This document shows, in pieces, positions 47,037 to 56,897 of a stretch of DNA of 64,000 nt. Both the position numbers and the translations under genes were made by a program. Under the pieces are notes generated by a model, which searched no databases, had not been told where the DNA came from, and saw only the letters and a program-made list of their open reading frames with translations. The stretch comes from Malania oleifera. Its lineage: Eukaryota; Streptophyta; Magnoliopsida; Santalales; Ximeniaceae. Numbering within the stretch: the first letter of the stretch is position 1; each line of letters opens with the position of its first letter. The stretch is taken from NCBI RefSeq assembly GCF_029873635.1, contig NC_080418.1, forward strand, positions 9,195,062 through 9,259,061, given 5' to 3'.

Positions 47037-49107
47037 TGTTGGCCTAAACACGACTTGCAACTCTTAATTTTGATGATAACAAAGTAAGGTTATTTAATAT
47101 TCTTCAAAGTTGTGATATTTCAAGAAAAATAGATATTGAAGCCTAGCATACTTCATATGATCAAGGAACATCTTTTGAATGCTCATATAAAATTCAAATG
47201 ATGAATATTGAAAGCTCAAGAATCAATGAAGCTCAGAACCAAATAGTCCTTAAAGCAATAAGTATTTGAAGTTCAGAAACAAAGAGAACTCAAAGCAGTA
47301 ATTTCAAGATTTCAAGGAGTTCAAGAAATGAAGAGAGTCAATAGAACATATATTGTAAGTACTTCAAGTAGATTCATATATGAAATTTCTTTTTGAAGCT
47401 CATTAGGCATAAAGAAACTTAGAGACCTTAATTTTAAAACTTGGAACATGTTTTTCAAAGAGAACAACTTGATATTCAAAGAATTGAGAAGCAAAGAGAG
47501 TGAATAAAAAAATATTTTAAAAACCATATTTTTTACCTGACAGGAGCCTGACTGAATATTGTCAATAGAATGACACTTTAAAGGTCTTTAAAATACACAG
47601 ACAGAAGGTCGTCAGACTACTATCTACACCTTGACAGGCGCCTGATGAGGCAAACTGAGAAGCCTGTCTAGGTTTCATCAGGCTACTGTCACCTTTTTGC
47701 CTATTTTTTAAAACAGGGAATTTCAGTGATAGGCGCCTGACCATAAGGTAATGGGCGACTGCCACCCTACTTCCTATGAAAATTAACTGTGTAATTTATT
47801 GACAGGCGACTGACTGAAAGCCCTTAGGCTACTGCCATGTGATAGATTTTAAATTTTATAATAGACATATTTTTGAAAAATAGGTTGCTTGGGGCTCAAA
47901 CTCGTTTAAAACTTGGGCACCACCCCAAGTAAACTTGGGGATTAAGTTAAATGATTTTATTAATCTATAAATAACCCCAAGACCAATGATTTTAAAAATA
48001 CCTAGAATCAATTATAGTTCTCATACTCTCTCAATTGCTCTCAAACTCTCAAAGGCTCTCTCATTCTCATCTTGCACGAAATTTGCTGAGACTTTGCTGA
48101 CTCTCAATCTCAAATCTTGTACTACAATTCGAAAATTCTTTCATCCCTTGAAAGGACTATTTGGTGATACACTCTTTGAGTTCAATCTGAATTTCACATT
48201 TGAATTGCTTTGAAGTATATAGATTGAATTTGTACTAATAAGCTCTTTTGAGAGCATTTCTTGTACCCCTTCTTTTGAATCTTGTCTTGTAGATTGATTG
48301 ACGGTTCAGGTGCTTGAATCGTTGGACCGAATGAGAGGATATCATTTGGAGAGGCACACTCTAGCCTAATTGAAGGAGTGACCGATTGAGGGGTATCACT
48401 TGGAGAGGCGGACTCTAGCCTACTGAAGGAGTGTGTAACGGTGTTGTTCCGTCCGGAAAGGAACTGGTTAGTGAATCCTTTGGTGGTTTGCCAAAGGTGA
48501 GGATGTAGGCTGGGGATAAGTCGAACCTCGTAAAAACCCGGTATCACTCTCTTTCTCTTACTCTCTTTACTTTCAGCATATATAAATTGCGTTGATGTTT
48601 TACATTCCTTAATCATATACACTATATGGATTAGATATTAAATAAACTTAAACTTAATTTATTTTTGGGATTGTGGAAAACGAAAGGGAGTACGTTGGTT
48701 GATCCATACTTTGTGGAAACCATAAGGAAGTACGTTGATTGGTGAAACACCCAAATACTTACTAACTGAGAGTTTGTTTAAAGTCTAATTTCTTGGAAAG
48801 AGTGTTGTACTTTATATTGAGAAATCAATTATCCACAGGGCTTAAATTAATTTCAAATACACAGGGCTGCAAAAGCTGAGAATCGGTAAAGTGCTGAATA
48901 TTGAATTTTGTGTGTTAAATACTTTGGTTGATTGTTTGGTTGAATGCTTAAGTTTTCATTTACTTGAGTTGTAGTTGTGGATTGAATAAAAAACTAAGGA
49001 CTGGTTGTGTAGCTGTTAAATCAACAAGAGGTTAAGAATCTGAAAAAGAATTAAAAGAAAATTTTAATAATCCAATTCACCCCCTCTTGGGACTATACCT
49101 TGGTTTT

Positions 49108-49109
<2 letters not shown>
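47037..49109 (+). mobile_element. Solo LTR, Sirevirus (copia) type
   Basis: TGTTGGCCTAAACACGACTTG, then TTTTGATGATAACAAAG, and at the end CCAATTCACCCCCTCTTGGGACTATACCTTGGTTTTCA. Flanks are ATATA on both sides, but both lie in TA runs, so the TSD is only weak evidence. TATA box CTATAAATAACCCC at about 47965. The conserved GGTGAGGATGTAGGC...GAACCTCGTAAAA block is at 48494-48535. Confidence 0.85.
47540..47845 (+). promoter_or_regulatory. Array of CAGGCGCCTG palindromes upstream of the LTR TATA box
   Basis: Sites: GACAGGAGCCTGACTG, TTGACAGGCGCCTGATG, GATAGGCGCCTGACC, ATGGGCGACTGCC and GACAGGCGACTGACTG, plus reversed GTCAGGCTACTG-like forms (CATCAGGCTACTGTC). The best ones are perfect 10-bp palindromes. 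They lie 120-430 bp upstream of CTATAAATA. Confidence 0.65.
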
Positions 49110-49152
<43 letters not shown>

Positions 49153-49445
49153 GTAATTTAAATATTATTGCAATATGTTTAATATTGTTTCTTCTTATTT
49201 TTATTGCATTTTATATTTGACATTATAAAAATTGTTGGATAATAAATAAAGTGTAGGGAACTTAATGTCTCATTTAGCAAAATAATAGTCTAAAACATAA
49301 TTCTCATGAAACTTATATTTGTGTATGAAAGTTGTGAAAATACTGTGACTGTTTGCTGATAAAATTTGTTTTCTTTAAACATGTATAAGCATGGATGGGT
49401 ATACTCGATTTTAAGAGGAGACTCTGCCGAATTTTTTACACAACT
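49110..49445. other. (TA)n tract and AT-rich spacer
   Basis: (AT)n at 49110-49150, then AT-rich DNA without a gene up to TSD CAACT of the next element. Confidence 0.6.
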
Positions 49446-49899
49446 TGTTGACTTTATGAGACCAATCCTATTTTGATAATGATAAATCACTTGGTATTTG
49501 ATTTGTGCATTGAGATTGTGAACAGGAACAATATTTAGCATACACGGAAAAGATAACAAGTCATGGAGGCCATGAAGATTAAAGCATACACAACTTGACA
49601 TAATCTATGAAACTAAAAGAGTTGAAGAATGAAGGTGCAAGTGGCAAGTTCAAGATCATCAAGTGAATGGGTATTTAAAACTAAATGTATTTGCATATTT
49701 CATATGATTTAATTTGAGACTCAACATATACCCTAAACCGACCTTAGGACTCATGCATCTCATGAACATCATCAGGGGATATTTGTGGACTTAGAGATAT
49801 TGTTAAAACCCCGAAAAAGATTTTACAAAAGAGCAAAGAAAGAGTGCAAAAGAAATTTTTTCAAATTAAAAGGGAAAATCCAAAAGTTGGTCAGTTTAG

Positions 49900-50195
49900 A
49901 AGATCGAACTCAATGTTCAGTTGTCTGAAGATGTAACTTCCAAAGATTGAAGTTAAGCTCAGTCGTCTGAAGAATTTCTTCAGAAGACTGAAAATTAAGT
50001 TCAGTCGTCTGAAAAATTAATGATGAAACACAGAACCTGGCAGAAGCACATCAGAAAACTGAACTCAGACTTCAGTCATCTGAACCCGACACTTCAGAAT
50101 ACTGAACCCCAATTTCAGTCGTTTGACCTTGTGTCTAGGTTAATTTTTCGAAATTCTAAGGAACTTAAGTCGTTTGAGCTCTAACCCTTAGTTGT
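49900..50195 (+). promoter_or_regulatory. Array of TTCAGTCGTCTGAA inverted repeats upstream of the LTR TATA box
   Basis: Sites: GTTCAGTTGTCTGAAG, CTCAGTCGTCTGAAGAA, TTCTTCAGAAGACTGAA, GTTCAGTCGTCTGAAA, CAGAAAACTGAACTCAG, CTTCAGTCATCTGAAC, TTCAGAATACTGAAC and TTTCAGTCGTTTGACC. The ideal is TTCAG-4 bp-CTGAA. The array ends about 100 bp before the TATA-like box. The same array is in the 3' LTR at 60768-61060. Confidence 0.65.
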
Positions 50196-50470
50196 TTTAA
50201 CATGCGGGAAAGATTAAAAATTTAATTTTTCAATGAGAGAACTCACGAATTATTTTTTGATCCAACGGTTATGATTCATTCTAAGGGCAAGACACCTATA
50301 TAATGAACATCTAAACCCTAGTTCCCTAATGAAGATCAACAAGAACAAGAAGAACAATAAGAAACAACCACAAGAAGAATAAAAGCAAACCTTTGGTATA
50401 AGCATATTAGCACAGCTTGGGAGATCATACTACTGAGGTTACGATTGGGATTTCAAATCTTATACTACAC

Positions 50471-52631
50471 TGTTGACCTTATAGGTCATGCCCGATTTTT
50501 ATTATGACAAATACTCATTATATCTAACGAGTATATGAGATTTTGTGCAGGAACCTTAATCGTCAAGATCAAGATGCACATAAAGTAAATGAAGCTTGAA
50601 GACCAATTTATATTTATGATTTTAATATATGTTTCTCCTGCGTAGTTGGTCTGTAATAGAAAATTAGGCTCTTTGGTTTGTAATAAGCATACACACATCA
50701 CATGCATGATCTATTACGTAAGCTCAAACAAAGAATAACTAAAAATGACCTTAGAAAGACATTAGGGGTTACCCTTCGGTTGACCGAAACCAAATTCTTT
50801 CAGCTTCTTCAAATTGGACCCAGAAATTATCCTAGGACACTCACCTTTGCATTCATAAATGTTAGGCACTTGAATAGGGTGAGAGTGTATTGAATTAGGA
50901 CTGAAATGCACACTTTGTGCACTTTCGATTGACTGACATTGGCAGTTCATTTTGCCCTGGTCGACCGAAACTGGACTGAGTCAACTGGTTAACCACAGTT
51001 CGGTCGATCAATCCATGACATGTCATTTGACCCTGATCGACTGAACCTCCCAAGAGTCAACAGTTTGACTACTTGGTCGACTGAGCACAAAATGAACTTC
51101 AACGCTCTGGTCGCCCGAGGGTCCTTGGGAGAAATCCCAACTATCTAGTTGATCGAATCACTCAGTTCAAATCAGCCTGGTTGACCAAACCTCAGAAAAA
51201 CTGAAAAATCAGCTCGGACATGCACTTCCGGTCGACCGAGTCCCAAGTTCAAAAATAGGCCGGTCGATCGAGCCATATGAACTTCGGTCAACTGAAATGG
51301 TTCTAGTCAACCGGGCCTCTCGGGTTGCTATGAATTTTTATTGTGGTTAATAATTTTAAAATATAGTTAAAATGGTTAATACATCATTAAAATTTTCTAA
51401 TAATCCCAGTTATGTCCCTAACGGTTATATTTCATGGGGTGTCTATAAATACCCCTTCATTTGGGAAAAATAGAAACAAGATTAGCATACAAAATCCAAA
51501 AATTTTCTCTCAAGAAAAACTCTCACTACTATTCCTACTCTCTCTCAAACCACTCATACTTACCTTCTCCTATTGCCAAAAGTCTTTGTAAATTGATTGA
51601 GTGATTGTATTGAAAGGTTTACTCTTCTTATTTGTTTGATTGAAACGATTTTCGTGAGAGTCAAACCTAAGTGTTCTTAGGGGGCTCTGCTCAGAAGCCT
51701 ATCCTAGGAAAACTTATCTAAGCTTCTGAGAGTTGCACTCATATTGCAATATCTTAGGAAACTTGTATTTGTTTTTGGGTTGCAAAATCGTTTTCAAACT
51801 TACTCAAATATCTTGTGAGATTTACATTGATATATTTATGAAAAGATATTTGTGTTTGTGATATTAATCTTTGTTACAATATTTATTCAAGTACACACCA
51901 TTTGCTAAATACAAAGATTACATATCTTTTGCAAACCAAACATATTCACTATATTCGTGATTGAGACATCCTATTGATTGATACACTTGAGACTCACTTT
52001 GACATCTTGTGTGAACACATTTGATTGAATATTTTGAGATACACAGATTGTTGTTGACACTCTCACGTACTCACTACACTGATAGAAAATACATTTGAGA
52101 GTTGAACTATTTAGACCACACTGAACTTACGTATTAAATCATTTGTGGTTTATGTGATTGAACACATTTGGGTACATATATGCTTTACTTGAAAGCACTT
52201 TTATCTGTACTATTTGATTGTAAAATCTGAGTGTTTCCAAGCGTGGCCTAAGGGGGCGATAATCCAGTCCAGTAAGGATTGTTGTAAAGGTTAAGGTAAG
52301 CCCTGTACTAATTGACCTGGTTTGTATAGGTGCCTCTCCACCCATTTAAGTGAGCAAGTTATAGTGGTAATTCTTGTGCTTGTTAGCCAAGGCGGGGACG
52401 TAGGCAATTGGCCGAACCTCGATAACATTTTTGTGTGTAGACTTTTCTTTACTGCTTTCTGGTGCATGTGTGTTTGATTAAATTTGTTTATTTACTTTCT
52501 TGTATATATTTACATTCTTGCACTAGATTAACCCTAGGGTTGTGAATATACAGGTGTTAGGTGATTGACCTGTGCTTAAATTTTAAAAATACCAATTCAC
52601 CCTCCTTCTTGGGATCATGGTAATGCTAATA
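50471..52631 (+). mobile_element. Solo LTR, Sirevirus (copia) type, inside the 5' LTR
   Basis: TGTTGACCTTATAGGTCATG...GGATCATGGTAATGCTAATA with a perfect TSD TACAC (50466-50470 and 52632-52636). The uninterrupted 3' LTR shows the empty site (TATACTACACATTTGAGC). The final CA appears as TA, one transition. TATA box TCTATAAATACCCC at about 51446. The conserved GGCGGGGACGTAGGCAATTG...CGAACCTCGATAAC block is at 52390-52432. Confidence 0.92.
50770..51325 (+). promoter_or_regulatory. Array of CGGTCGACCGA-type sites upstream of the LTR TATA box
   Basis: Sites: TTCGGTTGACCGAAAC, CTGGTCGACCGAAACTG, GTTCGGTCGATCAATC, CTGATCGACTGAACC, TTGGTCGACTGAGC, CTGGTCGCCCGAGG, CCGGTCGACCGAGTC, GCCGGTCGATCGAGCC and CTTCGGTCAACTGAA. 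The last is about 120 bp upstream of the TATA box. Same motif family as at 39800-40290, but the rest of the LTR differs considerably. Confidence 0.7.
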
Positions 52632-53875
52632 TACACATTTAAGCTAAAACTACTTTGTTCCTCGAAAGGTTTTCTTGTGATTATTGTACAAGCATTTTGA
52701 TATTGAGGTTTGGTAAATCACACTACTTGTTAATATTTAGTCTCATAGAGTTCTTTATATAAACTCATCTACTTGTTGATATTTAGTTTTCAAAGAACTT
52801 TTCATCTCAAAATCTATTATTGAATATAAGATGAGTGATTGATCTTGAGTGTACTTACTTATAGATTATTTTGATAAGATCAATACTTGAGAAAAGCTTT
52901 CACCATTGGTTAAATGGTTTTGATTCAAGTGTGTATTCAGTTAAAGGCTCTGTATATTTGATATCTTAAAACCACTTGATTAAATATCCTTAGTGTTCAT
53001 CACTATATATTTTATTGAAGGATATTTTCTAGAAAACATTATATTCAGTTTTTCATCTTTGGAAATCATATTTTATATATATATTGGCATACTACAAATA
53101 TCATATTGTGGTTGAATATTTGGAAGAATGCTTTTTGATTTAGATCATTATAATATTCAAGACAAAACTTTTGATAAGTTCACATTTGATATTCGTGCAT
53201 TTTTCACAAAGTGAACTTGAACCCTAATTTTCTCCAAAACTTTTACTTATATCATTATTTTGGGAGATTTGATAAAAAAAGAAATTGTGTGTTGAAACAT
53301 ATCATTCTTCTAACGATTATATCGTTACATACATACTAAGTTTCAAGTTTCATCATGTGGATATGTGTTAGGATTTCAAGTGTACTCACTAGTTTTGTTA
53401 GAAGCAAATCTTGAGTTTTTTTTTTTTTTTTTGTAGATTGGAAATTATATTGTAATCATGGTTCGGGTTGTGAACCGGGTGAGGAGGAAGTTGTGCCTTT
53501 TGTAAGCAGTGGATGTAAGGGAAGCTCCGTCCCGGTTAAAAGAGCAGGGATATAGTGGAATCCTTAAGTGGGTTGCTTAAGGTGAGGACGTAGGCCGGGT
53601 TTGTTGAACCTCATAAAATTGTGTTTGCCTTCTCTCTTTCCTTATCTTTTTATTTTTCGCAATGCATTTAAATATCTATCTTGCATGTGTATGTTGAATA
53701 ACCCCACACACACTTAACAATTAATTGGGAGAAAAGGATTCATTGATATAATAATTTAAAATCGGTCTTATACTTTAGCAATCAACTTAATAAATTTAGA
53801 AATAGGGTTTAATCTGAAAGATTTTTTAAAATACCCAATTCACCCCCTTCTTGGGATTACACTTAAATTAACATT

Positions 53876-53886
53876 TGGTATCAGAG
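53876..53886 (+). other. Primer-binding site of the Sirevirus-like element
   Basis: TGGTATCAGAG lies 2 nt after the 5' LTR end (TTAACA); complementary to initiator tRNA-Met. Confidence 0.92.
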
Positions 53887-53926
53887 TCTCGTTACATAGA
53901 CTTAAACATTCTTGTAAAAGATCACG

Positions 53927-55160
53927 ATGGCTTACATCGGTGTAACCCCATTCAGTGAGGGACGATCTTATCTTAGTCTTCCAATATTTTACGGTGAAAA
54001 TTTTTCAGTTTGGAAACTAAAAATGAGTATTTATAAAATCAATGGACAAGAGGGTTTGGCAGGTAATAGTTAAAGGAATTTGTGTGTCTACAAATGAAAA
54101 TGATACTAGTTTAATACATGCAAATTCAAATGCCATGGATATGTTTTATCGTGCTTTAGATTCTAATATTTTTTATGAATTTATGACATGTACATGTGCA
54201 AGAGATATTTGGGAAGAACTTGATAGGAAGTATGGAGAAACCTGGGAGAAAGAAACCACCACTCCGGAAATGTCAAGTTCAAATGATCAAGAGGTGGCAA
54301 ATTGTAAACAAAATGAGTTAGACGAGGAGGAGGTATATGTATCTTAGCCTATTTCATATAATGATTCACTTATTGCTTCATGTGATGATTTTTGTGATAA
54401 ATCTTGCGATAAATCTTATGAAAAATCATGTGATGAATCTTGCGTTATATTATGTAATGAATTACGTGTTAAATCATATGTTGATAATTATAATAATGAT
54501 TCATGCAGTGTCCCTTATAACAATATTGCTCTTGATGCATGCAATAATTCAAATGATGGATATTATGACAATTCTTGTAATGAATCATGTGTGGAATCAT
54601 TTGTTGACAATTTTGTTAATAATGCGTGCAATGATTCATAAATATTTACTATAATAAATTTTATGTTGAATCACGTGTTGAATTGTGTAATGAAAACATG
54701 CCTTCATATGGAGATCTAGAAAAAGCTTTAGTTAAAATGCATAAGCTTCTAACTAGGATATCTAAGAAGAAAATGTGTTTGAAAAATGAAAATGAAAAGA
54801 TAGTTAAACAATTAAAGGAATTAAAAGATTATCATGCTATTCTAGAAAAGACGAAAATCATGAAGATTCTGAAGATCACCTGTTTAGATAGAAAAATATG
54901 CTGAAACAATTTCCAGGGTTACAAGTGAAGATAGTTTAAATAAACCCTTTGAAGTTAAAAGATTATATTTCCAAAATGGGTTCATATGTATCTCAAAAAT
55001 TCCATAACTATGCCTCATTAAGTAAGAAGAAAAGAAGTAAGCATACTTTCCCATGAATATACTAAACTTGCTTATTATGTAAAATGAAAGGGCATACCCG
55101 ATATAAGTGTCCATTTAGAGGTGTCCGAGACAAAGACAAGAAAATGACATGGGTAATAAA
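53927..55160 (+). pseudogene. Sirevirus-like gag, frameshifted and shortened
   Basis: Starts MAYIGVTPFSEGRSYLSLPI and FYGENFSVWKLKMSIYKI. A frameshift near 54042 leads into MDKRVWQVIVKGICVSTNEN, MDMFYRALDSNIFYEFMTCT and CTCARDIWEELDRKYGE. The middle of the capsid domain normally following DRKYG is absent; acidic EKETTTPEMSSSNDQEVANC follows. After a stop at 54346 comes an open Cys/Asp/Asn/Ser-rich stretch, then a coiled-coil-like segment (DLEKALVKMHKLLTRISKKK, EKIVKQLKELKDYHAILEKT) and a CX2CX4HX4C zinc knuckle TCLLCKMKGHTRYKC at about 55064-55112. This order (capsid, coiled coil, knuckle) is that of Sirevirus gag. Confidence 0.8.
54344..54640 (+). pseudogene. Cys/Asp/Asn/Ser-rich repetitive segment within gag
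   Basis: In the gag frame after the stop: DSLIASCDDFCDKSCDKSYE, KSCDESCVILCNELRVKSYV, DNYNNDSCSVPYNN, DACNNSNDGYYDNSCNESCV and ESFVDNFVNNACNDS. The nucleotide sequence is built from about 12-bp units near TCATGTGATGAA/TCTTGCGATAAA, so it probably expanded by slippage. I know no function; it might be a disordered or metal-binding linker. Confidence 0.6.
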
Positions 55161-56223
55161 AAAGGGTTCAAATTAGAATTACATGATGTTTTAATTCTTT
55201 CTTTGTTCTAAGGACTAGTTATAGGATAGGTGATGACTAAAAGCTTAGAAATGGTTTGTATCTAAAAAGTCAAAAGTTAGTATATGCACTTACTACATAA
55301 ATTTTTAAATATTAAGAATCTTGAAAAAGCAAGCCAATATGATTTATTATAAGTAATATATCCAATCTGACTACTTAATGAATATATATATCATAATGAT
55401 TGGGTAAGATATAAAATATTTGTTAAAGCATGCTAACTTCGATTTGTTCAAAGTAAAAGGCTGAAAGCTTAACTAGCTAAAATATCAGGAACCTTATATC
55501 TTAGCAATGAGTAACATAAATAATAACATCGAAGAATAAATCCGCTTCCAAATGGATTAAAGCATTGCTGTTTAACGAATAATTTTTATTGCTTAACCTA
55601 TGCTTAAATATTAAAATCCTAAGTTAAGCAGATTATGTCCATTGTATAAGACTGTGCCTTTATGAATAAATCATATATTAAACATCATTTAATCCTAAAC
55701 TCATTCTTGGAGCCTCAAATGGTTAAATCAGTCATCATTCTAGCCACAAGCACTAATAATCATAAATTCCATTTCTATCAAGTGCTTATTAAAAGACATC
55801 CTGTTATAATCAAATTAGGGGCATTCTCTAAGGGAATCAAATTGTTTACCAAGACATTTTTAATAAATATTCCCTTTGTGCTTAAAATGTAAAAATCCTT
55901 AATTTTTTTTTTGTGATTAAGCCATTTCTTCCACAAGAAATCTTTACCACACCATGATCATATCTGGTAAAGATTCATCTGTTATAGGCTCGTACCCTTG
56001 CTTAAAATTGAAGACATACTTGTAAGATACCATCCAATGATTGGATAATTAGAAATACCCAAAGAGCAGTATTCAAAAATTAATATTCTTCCAAATTGCT
56101 CTTTGCCTAAGTAGTTAGATATATTTACTTCCATGAAAATATTTTGAATATTATCCACACACAATGAATATTCTTCCGAACTTAATGATAATTAAATTGT
56201 TAAGAGTATTTACAAATTCTCAC
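55161..56223. other. Element-internal DNA of unknown origin in place of protease and integrase
   Basis: About 1.06 kb with no long frame and no protease or integrase motif on either strand. TGCTTAA/TTAAGC words recur. Either a large deletion joined noncoding element sequence to RT, or foreign DNA replaced the missing part. Confidence 0.5.
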
Positions 56224-56897
56224 TTCACAAACTATATCAAATGGATGTCAAAAGCGCATTTTTAAATGGCTACATAAGTGAAGAGGTATATGTAGAACAA
56301 CCCACAGGCTTTGAAAACCATAAGAATCCAGATCACGTTTATAAACTAACAATTACCCTGTATGGTCTAAAGCAAGCTCCTAGAGCTTGGTATGAGAGAC
56401 TAAGGGGCTTTCTATTAGATAATGGATTTATCAGAGGAAGGATAGACATAACTCTGTTTATCAAGTCTAAAAAAGATGACATGCCCTTAGTCCAAGTATA
56501 TGTAGATGATATCATATTTGGAGCTACAAATAAATACTTGTGCAATGAGTTTACTAGTACTATGCAAAATGAATTTGAGATAAGCATGATGGGTGAACTA
56601 AATTTCTTCCTAAGACTTCAGATCAAACAGGTGAAACATGGAATCTTTATAAATCAATCGAAGTACATTAGAGATCTGCTCAAAAAGTTTAATATGGAAG
56701 ATGGAAAAATACTAGGAAAACCTATGAGCACTTCTTTGAAATTAGACAAAGATGAACATGGGATACTAGTAGATGTCAAGCTCTATCATGGAATGATCGG
56801 TAGCTTACTATATCTGACTGCCAGCCGACTTGACATAATGTTTAGCATATGTTTGTGCGTAAGATTTCAGGCTGCACCAAAAGAGCCAAATTTGTTA
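56224..56897 (+). pseudogene. Sirevirus-like reverse transcriptase, C-terminal two thirds
   Basis: Begins KLYQMDVKSAFLNGYISEEV (first catalytic Asp), then EQPTGFENHKNPDHVYKLTI, LYGLKQAPRAWYERLRGFLL, the box VQVYVDDIIFGATNKYL (YVDD intact), ISMMGELNFFLRLQIKQVKH and YHGMIGSLLYLTASRLDIMF. It is cut at KEPNL by the solo LTR. The frame is otherwise open, but the N-terminal part of RT is missing upstream. Confidence 0.93.

Larger units (their letters stand above)
49446..53873 (+). repeat. 5' LTR of the Sirevirus-like element (with insertion)
   Basis: Without the inserted solo LTR and one TSD copy it is about 2.26 kb, equal to the 3' LTR. TATA-like CCTATATAATG at about 50295. The conserved block GGTGAGGACGTAGGCCGGG...GAACCTCATAAAA is at about 53580-53620. 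It ends CACCCCCTTCTTGGGATTAC then ACTTAAATTAACA. Confidence 0.92.

Noticed and set aside
49110..49150. TSD ATATA of the solo LTR at 47037 as firm proof of its border
   Set aside because: Both flanks lie in TA runs, so identity is expected by chance. The border rests on TG...CA and family alignment instead.
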